A program made the position numbers and the translations under genes. Below are positions 13,103-24,260 of a stretch of DNA of 64,000 nucleotides, in pieces. The notes beneath the pieces are model-generated. The model was not told the origin of the DNA and did not search any database. It worked only from the letters and a program-made list of their open reading frames with translations. Position 1 is the first letter of the stretch. The number at the start of each line of letters is the position of its first letter. Origin of the DNA: Dioscorea cayenensis subsp. rotundata (lineage: Eukaryota; Streptophyta; Magnoliopsida; Dioscoreales; Dioscoreaceae); contig NC_052494.1 of assembly GCF_009730915.1 (NCBI RefSeq), positions 372,001-436,000 of the forward strand, in the 5' to 3' direction.

Positions 13103-13277
13103 ACACGTAACGATAAACGTCACTGGCCTCCCCATCGGGAAAAGTCGACGACGACGCCGGGAAGATCACTCTACAAGATCCCTCACCCGAAAGACAAAAG
13201 TCGTGGAGCAAGGCTCGAACGCACGACCTCCATAAAATTCTTGGGGACTCAGTACCACTAGGCTATTAGGCCGGTGG
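13103..13277 (-). mobile_element. tRNA-derived SINE with target-site duplication
   Basis: Read on the minus strand, the head contains a good A-box (TAGCCTAGTGGTA) near 13250-13262. A near-perfect B-box (GTGCGTTCGAGCC) follows near 13212-13224, then a GC-rich body rich in CGTCG words. The flanks share the 9-bp direct repeat TTAGTTTTT at 13094-13102 and 13278-13286. The B-box is much better preserved than in the other SINE-like pieces of the window. It is not a tRNA gene: no acceptor stem or cloverleaf can be formed. Confidence 0.78.
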
Positions 13278-13286
13278 TTAGTTTTT

Positions 13287-14200
13287 GAATTTCAATCTAA
13301 TGATTGCTCAATAAACATTCTTAGATTTATTATTTACGGACATTTATAAATTGTGAATCTCCATGTGTGTATATATCTAAAGGCTTTAAATTAAAGCTTT
13401 TGTAAACTCCATCGTTTCTAAATTAGTCCAAATAAAATAGTCAAAATCATGTAAAAAAAATATTTTCCATACACAAAAATTTAAACTTAAAACATATTCA
13501 AACTTGTACTGTTTGTAGTTGTATCAACTTAGTTGGTTCATTATATTGCTTGTTTTGAAACCATGAAATTGTTAAAGAAATATTTTTAAATTCATTTTTT
13601 AATTTATTTTATACCTTTGCAAAATCAATAAAATTTATTATACTATTACAAATATATAATTATTTTTTGAAAATATAAAAACATATTTTAGATGTAGTAT
13701 AGTCATACTAGAACTCTACAATAAGAAACAATTATATATTTTTCTGTTAAAAACTAAACTAAAATTTACAGCAGAGATACTGTGTAATTTCAAAGATATA
13801 TTTGTTTTTTCAAATTTTAATTTTTTAAAATAAATTTTTACTTTTAAAGTGAAGCAAGCAAAAAAAAAGTAAAAAAGTGGTTTGACTTCTCTTTTTAGAA
13901 ATTTTAACTTTAATAAATAAATATCCTTTAAAACAATGAAGGTCATAAATGTAAATAAGAACATACAAGGGTATAAATGTAAAATGCAAACAACCACTAA
14001 TTAAAAATAAAAAAAACATAATTTTCCTAAAGTCAATGGCCATGTTGCTTTCTTTTTAATAGTATTTAAAAAAAAACCATTTTAAATTAATCCCTATCCT
14101 ATTAATAATTAATTAATTGTTTATTTAATTAATTATTGTTAGTTAATTATTATTAGTAATATTTATCAATTATAAAAATCAGAAGAAAAAAAAAAAAAAT
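13287..14200. other. AT-rich intergenic DNA upstream of the PLP-family gene
   Basis: No coding or structured RNA is supported. Open frames on the minus strand here are products of A/T-rich composition. The right end grades into the promoter of the gene at 15103. Confidence 0.35.
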
Positions 14201-15102
14201 ATTTGTTGAGAGAGAGAGAGAGTGGGTGGAGGTGGAGCTCTCCTGGGAACAATCAATGCATGCATGCTCTGATTGTCCAGTGGAGTAATGGAGGTGCCCT
14301 CAATCCTCTCTTGCTTTTAATCCCTTCATCTCTTGGTTGTTGATGCTTTCTCTCGCTCTCGTTCTCTATATATCTCAAATTTTTTTTGGGGGTCCAAGAT
14401 CTGAGCTTTTAGATCTATCGATTGATGTATGTATGTATGTATTTGGTGTTCTTTTAATTCGTCTTTTTTTCTTTCATGTTTTTTGTTTTGATTTCTTTGG
14501 AGTTTGAGATTTTTATTATGGTTTTGTGTGTTTGTGTTTGAATCCAGGAAAGTGAGGGAGTTGTGGAGTGTTTGTGAATTGCGATATGGGAATGGTTGTG
14601 ATTCTTTAGGGTTTTTTCTTTTTTTTCTCTTTTTTGGGGGTTTTGATCCGTGTTGTAAAGCAAAAGGTTGGGTTTTGAGGTTGGTTTAGAGATTCTAGGG
14701 CTTTTCTTGCTGGCATTTCTTTTGGGAATTTTGATAAACAGAGAGGAGGGAAGGCCATTTGTTAGGGTTAGGGTTTGAAGAGGAGAAGAGAGCGCCATAA
14801 GAGTTCAAAAGAGTGTTTTGCTAACTTCTAGGGTTTTGATTTCATTCTGGTCTCCTTGTTTTCCTTTGGAATTTTTGCAGGCAAATTGGCCATTGGTGTC
14901 AGTGTTTCTTGGGTTAGGGTTAGGGTTTGACTAATTTTTCTCGGAGAATAGAAGAGAAGAGAGCGCCATAAGGGTTCAAAAATTGTTTGTGAATATCTAG
15001 GGTTTTGATTTCATTTCTGGTTCTCTTCTCTCTCTTTGGAATTTTTGCAAACAGAGTGTTGGCGGTGTTTCTGGTGTTGTTGTTAGGGTTAGGGTTTCAT
15101 TC
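14201..15102 (+). promoter_or_regulatory. Promoter-proximal region and 5' leader with telo-boxes and a GAGA tract
   Basis: A GAGAGAGA tract lies at about 14208-14222. T/G-rich leader sequence follows, and TTAGGGTTAGGGTTTG (tandem telo-box, reverse orientation) occurs at about 14763-14778, 14913-14928 and 15080-15095. A strong polypyrimidine-TTTTTGCAG acceptor at 14880 suggests a leader intron ending there. The segment 14725-14880 is repeated at 14881-15053 (see the repeat entry). Telo-boxes and GA repeats are typical of constitutively expressed plant genes; the transcription start cannot be placed. Confidence 0.5.
14725..15053. repeat. Two-copy tandem duplication in the 5' leader
   Basis: Two units of about 150-170 bp share, in order: TTAGGGTTAGGGTTTGA, AGAAGAGAGCGCCATAAG, GTTCAAAA, TCTAGGGTTTTGATTTCATT and CTTTGGAATTTTTGCA. 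Each ends in a potential splice-acceptor-like TTTTTGCA. In the second copy this reads TTTTTGCAAAC, so only the first keeps an AG acceptor. Confidence 0.75.
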
Positions 15103-17916
15103 ATGCATCTATCGCTATGGAAGCCGATATCCCACTGCGCCGCCATGATCCTGGATAAGAAGCACCGTAAATCGGGGCTCAGTGAGGACGGGAAGAAGAA
15201 GCCCTCGGTTCTCCGGCAGCTTCAGGAGCACAAGCTCCGAGAAGCCCTAGAAGAGGCCTCCGAGGATGGCTCCCTCTTCAAGTCCCAAGAAGCTGATCCT
15301 GACTCCGACCCCGGCGCCAACGCCGACGGCGGTTCCATCGGCCGGTCCCGGTCCTTGGCCCGCCTCCATGCCCAGCGTGAGTTCCTCCGTGCCACTGCCC
15401 TTGCCGCTGACCGCACCTTCTCCTCCGCAGAGTCCATTCCTGAGCTTGCGGAGTCCTTCTCCAAGTTTCTCACCATGTACCCTAGGTACCAATCGTCAGA
15501 GCAGATTGACGCTTTGCGTTCCAATGAGTATGCTCACCTCTCTGAGTCCGGGGCCAAGGTATGCCTTGACTACTGTGGTTTTGGCCTCTTTTCATATCTT
15601 CAGAGCTTCCATTGTTGGGAGTCTTCGGCTTTTAGCCTTTCAGAGATCACTGCTAACCTTAGCAACCATGCTCTTTATGGCGGCCCTGAGAGAGGCACTG
15701 GTGAACATGATATCAAGCACAGGATAATGGACTACTTGAATATCCCTGAGAATGAATATGGTTTGGTGTTTACTGTTAGTAGAGGTTCTGCTTTTAAATT
15801 GCTTGCTGACTCGTATCCTTTCCATACAAACAAGAAGCTGTTGACAATGTTTGATCATGAGAGCCAGTCGGTGAATTGGATGGCTCAGAGCGCAAAGGAG
15901 AAGGGGGCAAAGATTCAGAGTGCTTGGTTTAAGTGGCCGACTTTGAGAATTTGCTCCACTGAGCTGAGGAAGCAGATATCTTCAAACAAGAAGAGGCGGA
16001 AGAAGGATTCGGCTGTTGGGCTTTTTGTGTTCCCGGTGCAGTCTAGAGTCAGCGGAGCCAAGTATTCATATCAGTGGATGGCATTGGCACAGCAGAATAA
16101 CTGGCATGTCTTGCTGGATGCAGGGTCTCTGGGACCGAAGGACATGGATTCGCTCGGGCTGTCACTCTTCAGGCCTGATTTCATTATAACATCGTTCTAC
16201 CGTGTGTTTGGTTCTGATCCTACTGGTTTTGGATGCCTTCTCATCAAGAAATCAGTTATGGCAAGCTTGCAAAACCAAAATGGGGGCACCGGATCAGGGA
16301 TGGTGAGGATTGTGCCAGTTTTTCCCCAATACTTGAGTGATTCTGTGGATGGTCTGGATGGATTAATTGGAATTGAAGATGAGGAAATTATTGAAACTGA
16401 AGATTCATTGATGCCTGATACGCATAGAGGGTCTCAGCTGCCTGCTTTCTCAGGCGCTTTTACATCAGCACAGGTCAGGGATGTTTTTGATACTGAGATG
16501 GATCAGGATAACAGCTCTGACAGGGATGGTGCGAGCACCATTTTTGAGGAGACAGAGAGTATTTCTGTTGGAGAGGTGATGAAGAGCCCGGTTTTCAGTG
16601 AGGATGAGTCATCGGACAATTCATTCTGGATTGACTTGGGTCAGAGTCCCATTGGATCTGACAATTCAGGGCAGTTGAAGAGGGGGAAGTTAGGCTCTCC
16701 GATACCACCATCATGGTTTTCTGGAAAAAAGAATCAGAAAAAACTGTCACCTAAAGTTTCATCCAAGATTGCAACGAGCCCAATATATGATGATCACACT
16801 ATTTCTTTTGATGCAGCACTAAAATCTGTCTCCCAAGATCTAGAGAGGGTCAAGGGAATACCTGAAGAAGAAACAGCTGAATGTAGTGGGGATGTGGATC
16901 TTCATCAGAATAGGGAAATTGAAGAAGAGCCTGAATTTCAAGTCACAAATGCATGCAATGTGAAGTTTTCTGCTGCCAATGGAACAAGAACTGGAAGTTC
17001 TGTTTATATGCCACAGCGTAGGCGAGAGAACGGGTCAACATCTGAGATATGTGAAGAAGGCTTCCAGGAGATGAAAGAAAGTGCAATAAGAAGGGAGACT
17101 GAAGGTGACTTTAGGCTTTTGGGAAGGAGAGAAGGAAATAACAATAGGTATGCTGGGTCCAGATTCTTTGGTGTGGAAGAAAATGAGCGTGTTGTAAGCA
17201 TGGGTCGTCGGGTCTCCTTCAGCATGGAGGACAACAAACATGGTGAAAGGCAGTGTCAAAATTCAGATGCCGGTGAGCCGTCTGCACAGACTCTTGGTGA
17301 TGATGATAGTGATGGTGATGATGATGAGGATGCTCAAGAGTGGAGCAGGAGAGAGCCTGAAATAGTTTGCAGGCATCTTGATCATGTGAACATGCTGGGC
17401 CTCAACAAAACCACCTTGAGGCAACGTTATCTGATAAATTGGCTTGTGACCTCTTTATTGCAATTGCGCCTACCAGATTCGGATGGAGGAGTTGGATCTC
17501 ATCTCGTCCACATTTATGGTCCAAAGATCAAATACGAGAGGGGTGCAGCTGTGGCTTTCAATGTGAAGTCTAGTTCTGGGGCATTTTTGAAACCTGATGT
17601 TGTTCTGAAGCTTGCTGAGAAAAATGGAATTTCTTTGGGTATTGGTTTCCTAAGTCACATAAAAGTCCTTGAAAGCCAAAAACATCTCCATGGGGCGGTG
17701 GATTTGGGTGATGCTTCATTGTGTAAGCCTGTATCAAATGGGCGCCATGACAGTAAGAACACCATGATCAGAGTGGAAGTTGTTACTGCCTCTCTTGGCT
17801 TCCTTACAAATTTTGAAGATGTTTATAGGATGTGGGCTTTTGTGGCAAAGTTTCTAGATCCAACATTTGCTGAAGATGATAGGCCATCCATTGTTGTGGA
17901 GGCTTCAGAAACATGA
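15103..17916 (+). CDS. MOCOS-like PLP-fold protein lacking the catalytic Lys and Cys
   Basis: A single intronless ORF of 937 aa. The N-terminal ~110 residues are basic and charged ([15 protein letters not shown]). A class-V aminotransferase / molybdenum-cofactor-sulfurase-like fold spans roughly residues 130-440, with YLDY-like [34 protein letters not shown] and [16 protein letters not shown] long acidic, Ser-rich insert follows (about 440-760, including [14 protein letters not shown]). The C-terminal subdomain starts at [12 protein letters not shown]. In MOCOS/ABA3 a lysine in an SFYK motif binds PLP; here it reads SFYRVFG. The Cys-bearing motif of the C-terminal subdomain is replaced by [11 protein letters not shown]. 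No MOSC domain is present. This fits the plant family usually annotated as PLP-dependent transferase superfamily / molybdenum cofactor sulfurase-like. The start ATG gives the conserved [14 protein letters not shown] opening. Function unknown; sulfur-transfer activity is unlikely. Confidence 0.9.
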   Translation: MHLSLWKPISHCAAMILDKKHRKSGLSEDGKKKPSVLRQLQEHKLREALEEASEDGSLFKSQEADPDSDPGANADGGSIGRSRSLARLHAQREFLRATALAADRTFSSAESIPELAESFSKFLTMYPRYQSSEQIDALRSNEYAHLSESGAKVCLDYCGFGLFSYLQSFHCWESSAFSLSEITANLSNHALYGGPERGTGEHDIKHRIMDYLNIPENEYGLVFTVSRGSAFKLLADSYPFHTNKKLLTMFDHESQSVNWMAQSAKEKGAKIQSAWFKWPTLRICSTELRKQISSNKKRRKKDSAVGLFVFPVQSRVSGAKYSYQWMALAQQNNWHVLLDAGSLGPKDMDSLGLSLFRPDFIITSFYRVFGSDPTGFGCLLIKKSVMASLQNQNGGTGSGMVRIVPVFPQYLSDSVDGLDGLIGIEDEEIIETEDSLMPDTHRGSQLPAFSGAFTSAQVRDVFDTEMDQDNSSDRDGASTIFEETESISVGEVMKSPVFSEDESSDNSFWIDLGQSPIGSDNSGQLKRGKLGSPIPPSWFSGKKNQKKLSPKVSSKIATSPIYDDHTISFDAALKSVSQDLERVKGIPEEETAECSGDVDLHQNREIEEEPEFQVTNACNVKFSAANGTRTGSSVYMPQRRRENGSTSEICEEGFQEMKESAIRRETEGDFRLLGRREGNNNRYAGSRFFGVEENERVVSMGRRVSFSMEDNKHGERQCQNSDAGEPSAQTLGDDDSDGDDDEDAQEWSRREPEIVCRHLDHVNMLGLNKTTLRQRYLINWLVTSLLQLRLPDSDGGVGSHLVHIYGPKIKYERGAAVAFNVKSSSGAFLKPDVVLKLAEKNGISLGIGFLSHIKVLESQKHLHGAVDLGDASLCKPVSNGRHDSKNTMIRVEVVTASLGFLTNFEDVYRMWAFVAKFLDPTFAEDDRPSIVVEASET

Positions 17917-19480
17917 CAGCTTGGATCAAATTTTCAAATCCTGTTCATCTTTAAGTGACCTGCTGCCCTCGGTGCCTCTGAAACACACACAATTGCAATC
18001 AGTGGTGCCATAGACCAGTGTGTTGATGTGATTGAGCTGAAGAGAAGTTTCATCTGTATATTTCTCTGCGTTTCATATCTCAAGAGTTCTTCGTCATTAA
18101 AGGGCGCAGCACTTTGTTGGCTTCTCATGTGATTATTTTATTGGCCTTGCTAGGTATGCGTCATTTTGTTTCTTGTAGATTTTGCTTGGAAAATTTCTAT
18201 TTTCTGACCACCGGTGCTGCTCTTTTTCGATCAAATGTGGTTTGTAAAGAAGTTGAATGGGCATGATGTCGCTTCTGCCATACTGTAAGATTATCCATTC
18301 TATGATAGGAAGAGTGAAGCTGGCATTTCCCTGCTATTTTATTCTCTTTGGTTGGTTATCTGTTATAAATGCAATTTTTACTTTATTGACTATATGCAAC
18401 TGATGGTGAACACCCATATCTTTCAAGGTTAATGTGATTCTTTTCTCAGTTTGGTGATGCTGTCTTTAACACAAACCATATAGACTCGTGAGCAAATAGA
18501 ACATCTGATTTAATCCATTAGTTTCCTGGAAGTGGGATGTACTTTGTCAAGATAATAGGTGCTTCCTTTTTCTCATATGGAGTTAGAATATATATATATA
18601 TATATATATATTTATGTATATTGTGTTTTGACAAGAAAGCTTACAATCATGATGAATTAACTTCATCCATGCAGATTGAGGAATCTTGCTTATTTCTTGA
18701 ATAATTTATTTCAGTGTGTATTTATTTTTTATGTCCAGAGACCTTTTGACACGAAATCTTATGCTGATGGGTTTGAAGGATATGTTTGTTGATACTTCTT
18801 GATAAATTAGCAGCTTGATCAATTATCTCATAGTTAGGCATCATTATATTAGTTTGATCAATCATCTCTGCAATAGCTTGAGGGAGCATTTCTAAATTGT
18901 CTATGGCTGCATAAGCAAAGTACTTTTTAGTCATGGACTGCTTTGTGTACATACATCTGGTAAACAGATTGTCAATTTTACAGTATCTCTACAATTTACT
19001 ATCTACTCCCAGGGATATCACTGTTGATTTTATTCTGGAAGGGATTTGTAATCGGGAACTTTTATGTTTTAATAAGCTTGTCCAGTCAGGGAGGGGGCTG
19101 TCTTGGTTTTTGATTTTTTCACTGCATTGCTTTCTTTGATTTTATCCAAAGACAGTAGATGTCGTTCTCTTTTTGATGTCATCAGCGATATATATTTGAC
19201 ATTAATCTGCATAAGGCTTCTTCTCTAGGAACTTGAAAAGAAGAACTTGAATTATATTCTTATAGAATCTTGTTGCTTTAATCTCCAATTTATGAATTAA
19301 TGGATTTTTTTTTGTATGTATTACTGTTCCATAGCATATACTGTCTATTGTTTGCACAAAAATTGCACCTGGTTGAATGTGGTCTTTTGTCTTCTTATTC
19401 ATGCGTTTTATATTTTCTCTAGCTTAGACATGAGTTTATTATCAGACATTTGAACTCATCTATTTGATACAATGTTTTCA
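17917..19480. other. 3' UTR and downstream spacer of the PLP-family gene
   Basis: The first several hundred bases look like a transcribed 3' region (mixed composition). A (TA)n tract occurs at about 18590-18611. No second gene is supported. Confidence 0.35.
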
Positions 19481-19489
19481 TTGTGTCAT

Positions 19490-19945
19490 CACAACCAACA
19501 TGGTACTTGATCACCAATGCTATTGTTTTATCGCAAACAACATTATACATATTTGTCACTGCTGTCCTGCTATTTTGTTATTGTGTCACCAGAAACAGTA
19601 TAGTACGTGATCGGTGCCGGTCCGTTATTCTCGTATTGTTTTATCAGGAACAACATGATACATGATGTTGGCCTGTTATTCTTCTAATGTGTTATCAGGA
19701 ACAAAATGATACATGATTAATGCTGTTGCCCAGTTGCTTTGCTATTATTGTGTTATGACTTCTGAGGAACTGTATGATACCTGGTCTGTGTTTTCATCCT
19801 GTTACTCTGCCATTGTTTTATCGGCATCAGCATGATACATGATCAGAGCTGTTGTCTTGTTATTCGGGGTTTTTTTTTCGTCGTCGGGAAAAACATGATA
19901 CATGATCATCGTTGTTATTGTTTTATCATCTACATGATGAATACA
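19490..19945. repeat. Degenerate minisatellite, about eight units of 42-68 bp
   Basis: The repeated core is roughly 'TTTTATCAGGAACAACATGATACATGATC' followed by a CTGTTGTCCTGTTATTCTGC-like stretch. The TGATAC-like anchor occurs near 19501, 19543, 19601, 19656, 19707, 19775, 19833 and 19895. Units differ by many substitutions and small indels, so the array is old. No ORF runs through it. Confidence 0.7.
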
Positions 19946-21044
19946 CATGAATTTATTACCATTCATTTGAATACCTTGATTTGATACAGCAGTAAATACT
20001 GATCTTTTCCTTTTTGTGCTATTAATTATATGTAATGCTTTTCATATTGAATTTTTGGGCTCTATCTTGCAATTTTCATCTATTATCATCATCTTTGAAA
20101 CTGAAATCTGTGTCATCATTAAATGTTTTCACTTCATTATGTACTTTGGAATTCTGCTTTGAGAGTTCAGGTATGGTAACTTGCTTGTTTGGTGAAATTT
20201 TCCGGTGAGTATTTAACTTCGGTTTTATTTCAGTTTGAACATTAAGTTTTAATTTCATTTCTTTGAGCAGGATAATTGAGGATTTTCAATAGATTTTTGA
20301 TTACGTCAAGGTTTTCGGCGTCCACATCACTAAAAATCCACCGGAAATCCTCAATTATCTCGTCAGAGGAAAAAAAAAATAAAATTTAATGTTCATTTTG
20401 ATACAAGATTCTCACTCAAAAAATTTACTTTATTTTATACTTTTATTCCTTATGCATCATGCTCCTATATATATTAGTTTTTTTTTAAAATTTTTTTTTT
20501 TTTATCTGGCCCTTTATCCTACGTGAGCAATCCCTTGGGAATTTTGCACATATTCATGATGAATCCCTCAATCTTCTGAAATGCTGAAAATTTTTAAAAT
20601 TTTGTAGGGTTGACTAAGTGGTTCTTGAACAGCCGAAACTCAAGAAAAATAATAATGATAAAATTATTTTTATACCCCTAAAAACATAGCCAAATATAGA
20701 GTGAAAAGAGAAAAATCTAGGGTAACTATATATTTATTTAGTCATTAGGTTTATATGTTTAATTTACATTAATTATGTGGGTGTTGGTGTGTCATGCCCT
20801 GATTTCATGGAAATTATAACTAGATAATTAGTGAGATACCTTATTGATTTTTTAATAATTATTGTTTTTAGATAAAAATAATGAGAAAGATTACCCCCTG
20901 ATTAGTTGGTTCTTTTTGGTTCCAAATTCTCAACGTAAAAACATCAAATGTCATACAATGTATGATATAAAATATTTGAGAACATTGGATAATCAAGCAA
21001 GCATCATATTAAATTGGTTGATTAGGTTTAGTTTTGTTCTTGTA
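19946..21044. other. AT-rich intergenic DNA
   Basis: No gene recognised. The stretch contains a long T-run near 20479-20504 and poly-A/T blocks. Confidence 0.35.
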
Positions 21045-21345
21045 AATCTAGTGGAAATAGGATCGAATGGTCGTGATTGATTATAATACTATGCAAATAT
21101 GATTGAACGACTTAGTTTTGTACTGTGCAAATAGGATTCAATGGTTGTAATTGGTTAGAATACTGTACAAATATGATTGAATGATTCAAATCTAAAATAT
21201 TGTGTATCTCACTTTTCACTATATTACTATTTATAAGCACAATAATACTGTTCATGACATAATGTAAAACCGTTTGATTGAAATCTAACCATTTAGATGA
21301 TGTTTGTAGATAATTATTGCCCATATACAAAAACGTTTATGCTAT
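21045..21345. mobile_element. Diverged, inverted copy of the hairpin element at 11507-11783
   Basis: The reverse complement of 11507-11783 and this segment share ordered words: ACTGT(A/G)C, GATTGA(A)TG(G/A)TTCA(A/G)AT, TGTGTATCTCACTTTT versus TGTGCATCTCACTTTT, CTATTTATAAGCACA (in both), and GTTTGATTGAAATCTAACC versus GTTGGATTGAAATCCAACG. The terminal hairpins are decayed. A (TA)n tract flanks it at 21341-21360. Confidence 0.6.
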
Positions 21346-21360
21346 ATATATATATATATA

Positions 21361-22484
21361 AATTGAAAAAAAAAAATATTACAAGATATGCATCAATCAG
21401 TAAAATGAATGATTTTGTTTAGTTACAAATGAACAATTATTGCAAAATCAGTTAACTGCAAAAATCAAATTTGATTGGTAGATCAGAAAGTTTGATTCAT
21501 TCGTATAAACAAATTTTATTATGTTCATTAAAAAAATATTAATGTAGTTGAAAGACTAATATTAAAGTAGTTATTTGTTCCTGGTTTTCTAATAAATTCG
21601 TGATTTATCCATTTTATTAAAAAAATTAATAATAAATTCTGATAAAAAAATAATATTAATTTATCTTTTGAAATATGTGACTGCATAAAGATAAATTCTC
21701 CACTGAACTTCCTTTTAACAAATTCAGTAACTTGTTGTAATGAATCACTTTCAAATAATTCAATAACTGTGAAATCAATTAGCTGAAACAAACTATACAT
21801 TTATACTCATTTTATTTCTTAAACCCCTAACCACCAATAAATAAATAAATAAATAAAATAAAATAAAATATTATGTTGAAAATGAAATGAAGAATTTAAG
21901 AATAATTTATTTTGGTTCTTATTCTTGAATGAAAATTGAAAAAAAAAATGTAGCTTCAGAAGGTAAATTTTTTTTTTCAAAAAGAAAAAAAAAAATGATT
22001 TTGGGTGCAAGAAGAAGGGGGTGATTTGTATTTTATAATCTTGACTTTTTTTTTTTAATCTTTACAATAAAATGAGCGTAAAAATGTGTGTAATTTTTCA
22101 ACCTTTATCTATTTCTTTATTTTTTGGTCTTGATAATACTAACCATTTTTTATAATTAAGCACTGTTTTTTATTTATGTTGACTGAACTTTAGAGAAAAG
22201 AAAAGCTCATAACTTATTCTTAATTTTGGATGGGGTTTTTTAGTTGATTCAGACAAAACTAATCTAAATCTTAAATTAGTATTGCTAATATATTATAAGT
22301 ATAAGATTAGAAATTAAGAAAAAATGCATTATTTTTATTTTTGTTTATTTTGTGAACAATAACAAATATATTAGAGATATATTAGAGATGTATAATTTTC
22401 CGACCTCATGTTAGAGGAAAGTTCACTCATTGTTGTAACGGCTACTTTAAAAATGGACCAATCTACTTAACGGTGATTTTTTTA
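21361..22484. other. AT-rich intergenic DNA
   Basis: No gene seen. It includes an AAATA/AATAA microsatellite near 21838-21870 and many poly-A/T tracts. Confidence 0.35.
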
Positions 22485-22700
22485 TTTTTTTGATAAATAT
22501 GACAGGCATGGTCAGAGGTGTGCTCATAGGGTGGGAATTGATCATCTATTTATGCCCTCTCATCTTGTGACATAGGATTTGGATTATAAGACTGCACTCA
22601 CAATTAAAGATTTTTTACCACCACTTTATCGATTTGAACTTCTAATATAAATGCCTTTTACAATAAGACCAGTGCTAGTGGGCGATGAACTCTTTCGCTA
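22485..22700 (-). mobile_element. Probable decayed SINE
   Basis: On the minus strand a TAGCACTGGTCTTATTG A-box-like segment (about 22663-22679) is followed ~35 nt later by AGAAGTTCAAATCG (B-box-like, near 22629-22642). The body has raised GC content, and there is a T-run on the plus strand (an A-tail on the minus strand) near 22480-22490. No target-site duplication is visible. It could also be another kind of old retrosequence. Confidence 0.4.
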
Positions 22701-23239
22701 TTTAACTATGTTTGGAACCCAACTCATGTATTGCTTTAAGAGGAATTAGTTTAGGTTCCAAAAATTTGTGTTTTTTTGGGCTTAAATTAAATGAGAAGAC
22801 AATTTCACTGTTATTAGAAAAAAGGTGCTAAGTAGGAATATTTGTAGACAGAAAAAAGATAATAAATTAAGGCTTACAATAATTTAGTCTAGTTTTATTT
22901 TAACATCCCAAAGGTCAAGATTTTGTCTAAACTGGATTAAAATGGGCTAGAGATAATCTATCCTATATTAGAGGAGGGATGAAATAGAAATTTACTATTT
23001 CAATATACACAATTAAAGTATGAATATTTAATATGTGAACATGTGCATTAGTATATATTGTAACCTCAAGATTTTTGTTCTTGCTTTTTTTTAACATAAC
23101 ATGATTTTGTTAGGAATTAAATTGAGTAAAAAAGAAACAATATCTCATGTACCAAAATGGATATATTAATCAATTAAGTGCCATTCGTAGGATTTATGAG
23201 AGTCAAAGGTTCATTTCAGGTTCAGCCAAGGAGTTCATC

Positions 23240-23365
23240 ACTTATACCAAATTATTTTTTTTTAATGAATATCAACAAGTTAAATCAAAAACATGCATTG
23301 ACAAAAGAGTTAATATTTGAACTTATTTGTGCCTCCCGACTGAGCTAAGATAATTAGAATCCACT
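23240..23365 (-). mobile_element. tRNA-like fragment, probably a SINE relic
   Basis: The minus strand reads TTAGCTCAGTCGGGAG, a near-perfect tRNA D-arm / A-box, at about 23334-23349. AAGTTCAAAT (weak B-box) follows only about 15 nt later, then an A-rich tail marked by a T-run on the plus strand near 23255-23264. The A-to-B spacing is too short for a tRNA gene, and no acceptor stem is found. Confidence 0.45.
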
Positions 23366-23479
23366 TATTTAGTAAGGACATGAATACTGGTTTCCTAAGA
23401 TTTAAAATTTTGGGGAGACTTGGATTAAATAGATAAGAAATAAGATACTTAAAAGCGACAAAAGGAATATATATATATA

Positions 23480-23976
23480 GGGCTGTTCAAAAAAACCGGT
23501 TAAACCGTAAACCGGACCGGACCGGTTTTTTTTTAACCGCCGGTCCGGTTCCAACCGGTTTCATTATTAACCGGTCCGGTCCGGTTTTGAAACCGGTTCT
23601 AGACCGGTCCGGTCCGGTTCCAGGTTTTGGAACCGCGGTCCAAACTGGACCGGACCGGTTTACCCTGTTTAGTTATTTTTACCTTAAACTCTCTCTCTCT
23701 ATATATATATATATGTAAATTTTCTATTGCTAATGAAGCTGATTGTTTGTTTTTAACTCTATATATTAAATGACCATTCTATTAATTTAATTTTAATTCA
23801 TAAAAACCGGGATCGAACCGGATTGGACCAAATTGGTCCAAAACGGTCCAAACCGGACCGGACCGGTCCAAAACGGTTTGGACCGGTCCGGTTTTCTCTG
23901 TTATTTGGTCCGGTCCGGTTCCAATAATAAAAAAACCGTTTAACCGGTCCGGTCCGGTTTTGGACCGTGCACAGCC
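23480..23976. mobile_element. ACCGGACC-rich foldback element
   Basis: The ends are GGGCTGTTCAAAAAAACCGG and, reverse-complemented, GGCTGTGCACGGTCCAAAACC, set between (TA)n tracts. Both arms consist of dozens of overlapping ACCGG, GGTCC, GGACC and AACCGGTT words, so the element is self-complementary over most of its length apart from an AT-rich centre (about 23660-23800). No coding. It resembles the CGAGCTCG-rich elements at 38424-39300 and 50950-51425 in end motif and construction, but the internal word differs. Confidence 0.7.
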
Positions 23977-24044
23977 ATATATATATATATATATATATAT
24001 AAGAAAATATTACATATACTACATAACAAATATTTATATGAAGG

Positions 24045-24260
24045 AGGGCTCATGGCCTACCGTTATTTAATCTTATTATGGAAAACGAGAGTAAAATATT
24101 TAAAAAGTCTCGAGTTTAAGACTCATTGAACACAATAATAATAACGGGTGGCCGGTTATGGTTGCGGGTTAACAATCCAAACTCTTCCTTCCCATTTCAG
24201 GGTGCGAAGATTAGATGGTTAATTCTCAATCCGTGCACATGCCCCTAATGTATATAGGAA
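24045..24260 (+). repeat. Dispersed repeat, SINE-like, copy 1
   Basis: An A-box-like TGGCCTACCG is followed about 50 nt later by a B-box-like CTCGAGTTTAAGACTC. Core words GTTATTTAATCTTATTATGGAAAA, TTTAAGACTCATTG and ACAATAATAATAA are shared, in order, with the reverse complement of about 63775-63890. The presence of two copies supports a dispersed family; assignment to SINEs is tentative. Confidence 0.5.

Noticed and set aside
14754-15095. TTAGGG-like repeats suggesting a telomere remnant
   Set aside because: Each occurrence is only two or three units and sits in a gene leader; they are telo-box motifs, not a telomeric array.
15222-15858. Overlapping open frames on both strands inside the PLP-family gene
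   Set aside because: They are shadows of the GC-rich 5' part of the 937-codon gene, which has the family motifs.
23334-23349. Possible tRNA gene from a perfect TAGCTCAGTCGGGAG D-arm
   Set aside because: No anticodon arm, T-arm at proper spacing or acceptor stem could be formed; it is treated as a SINE relic.
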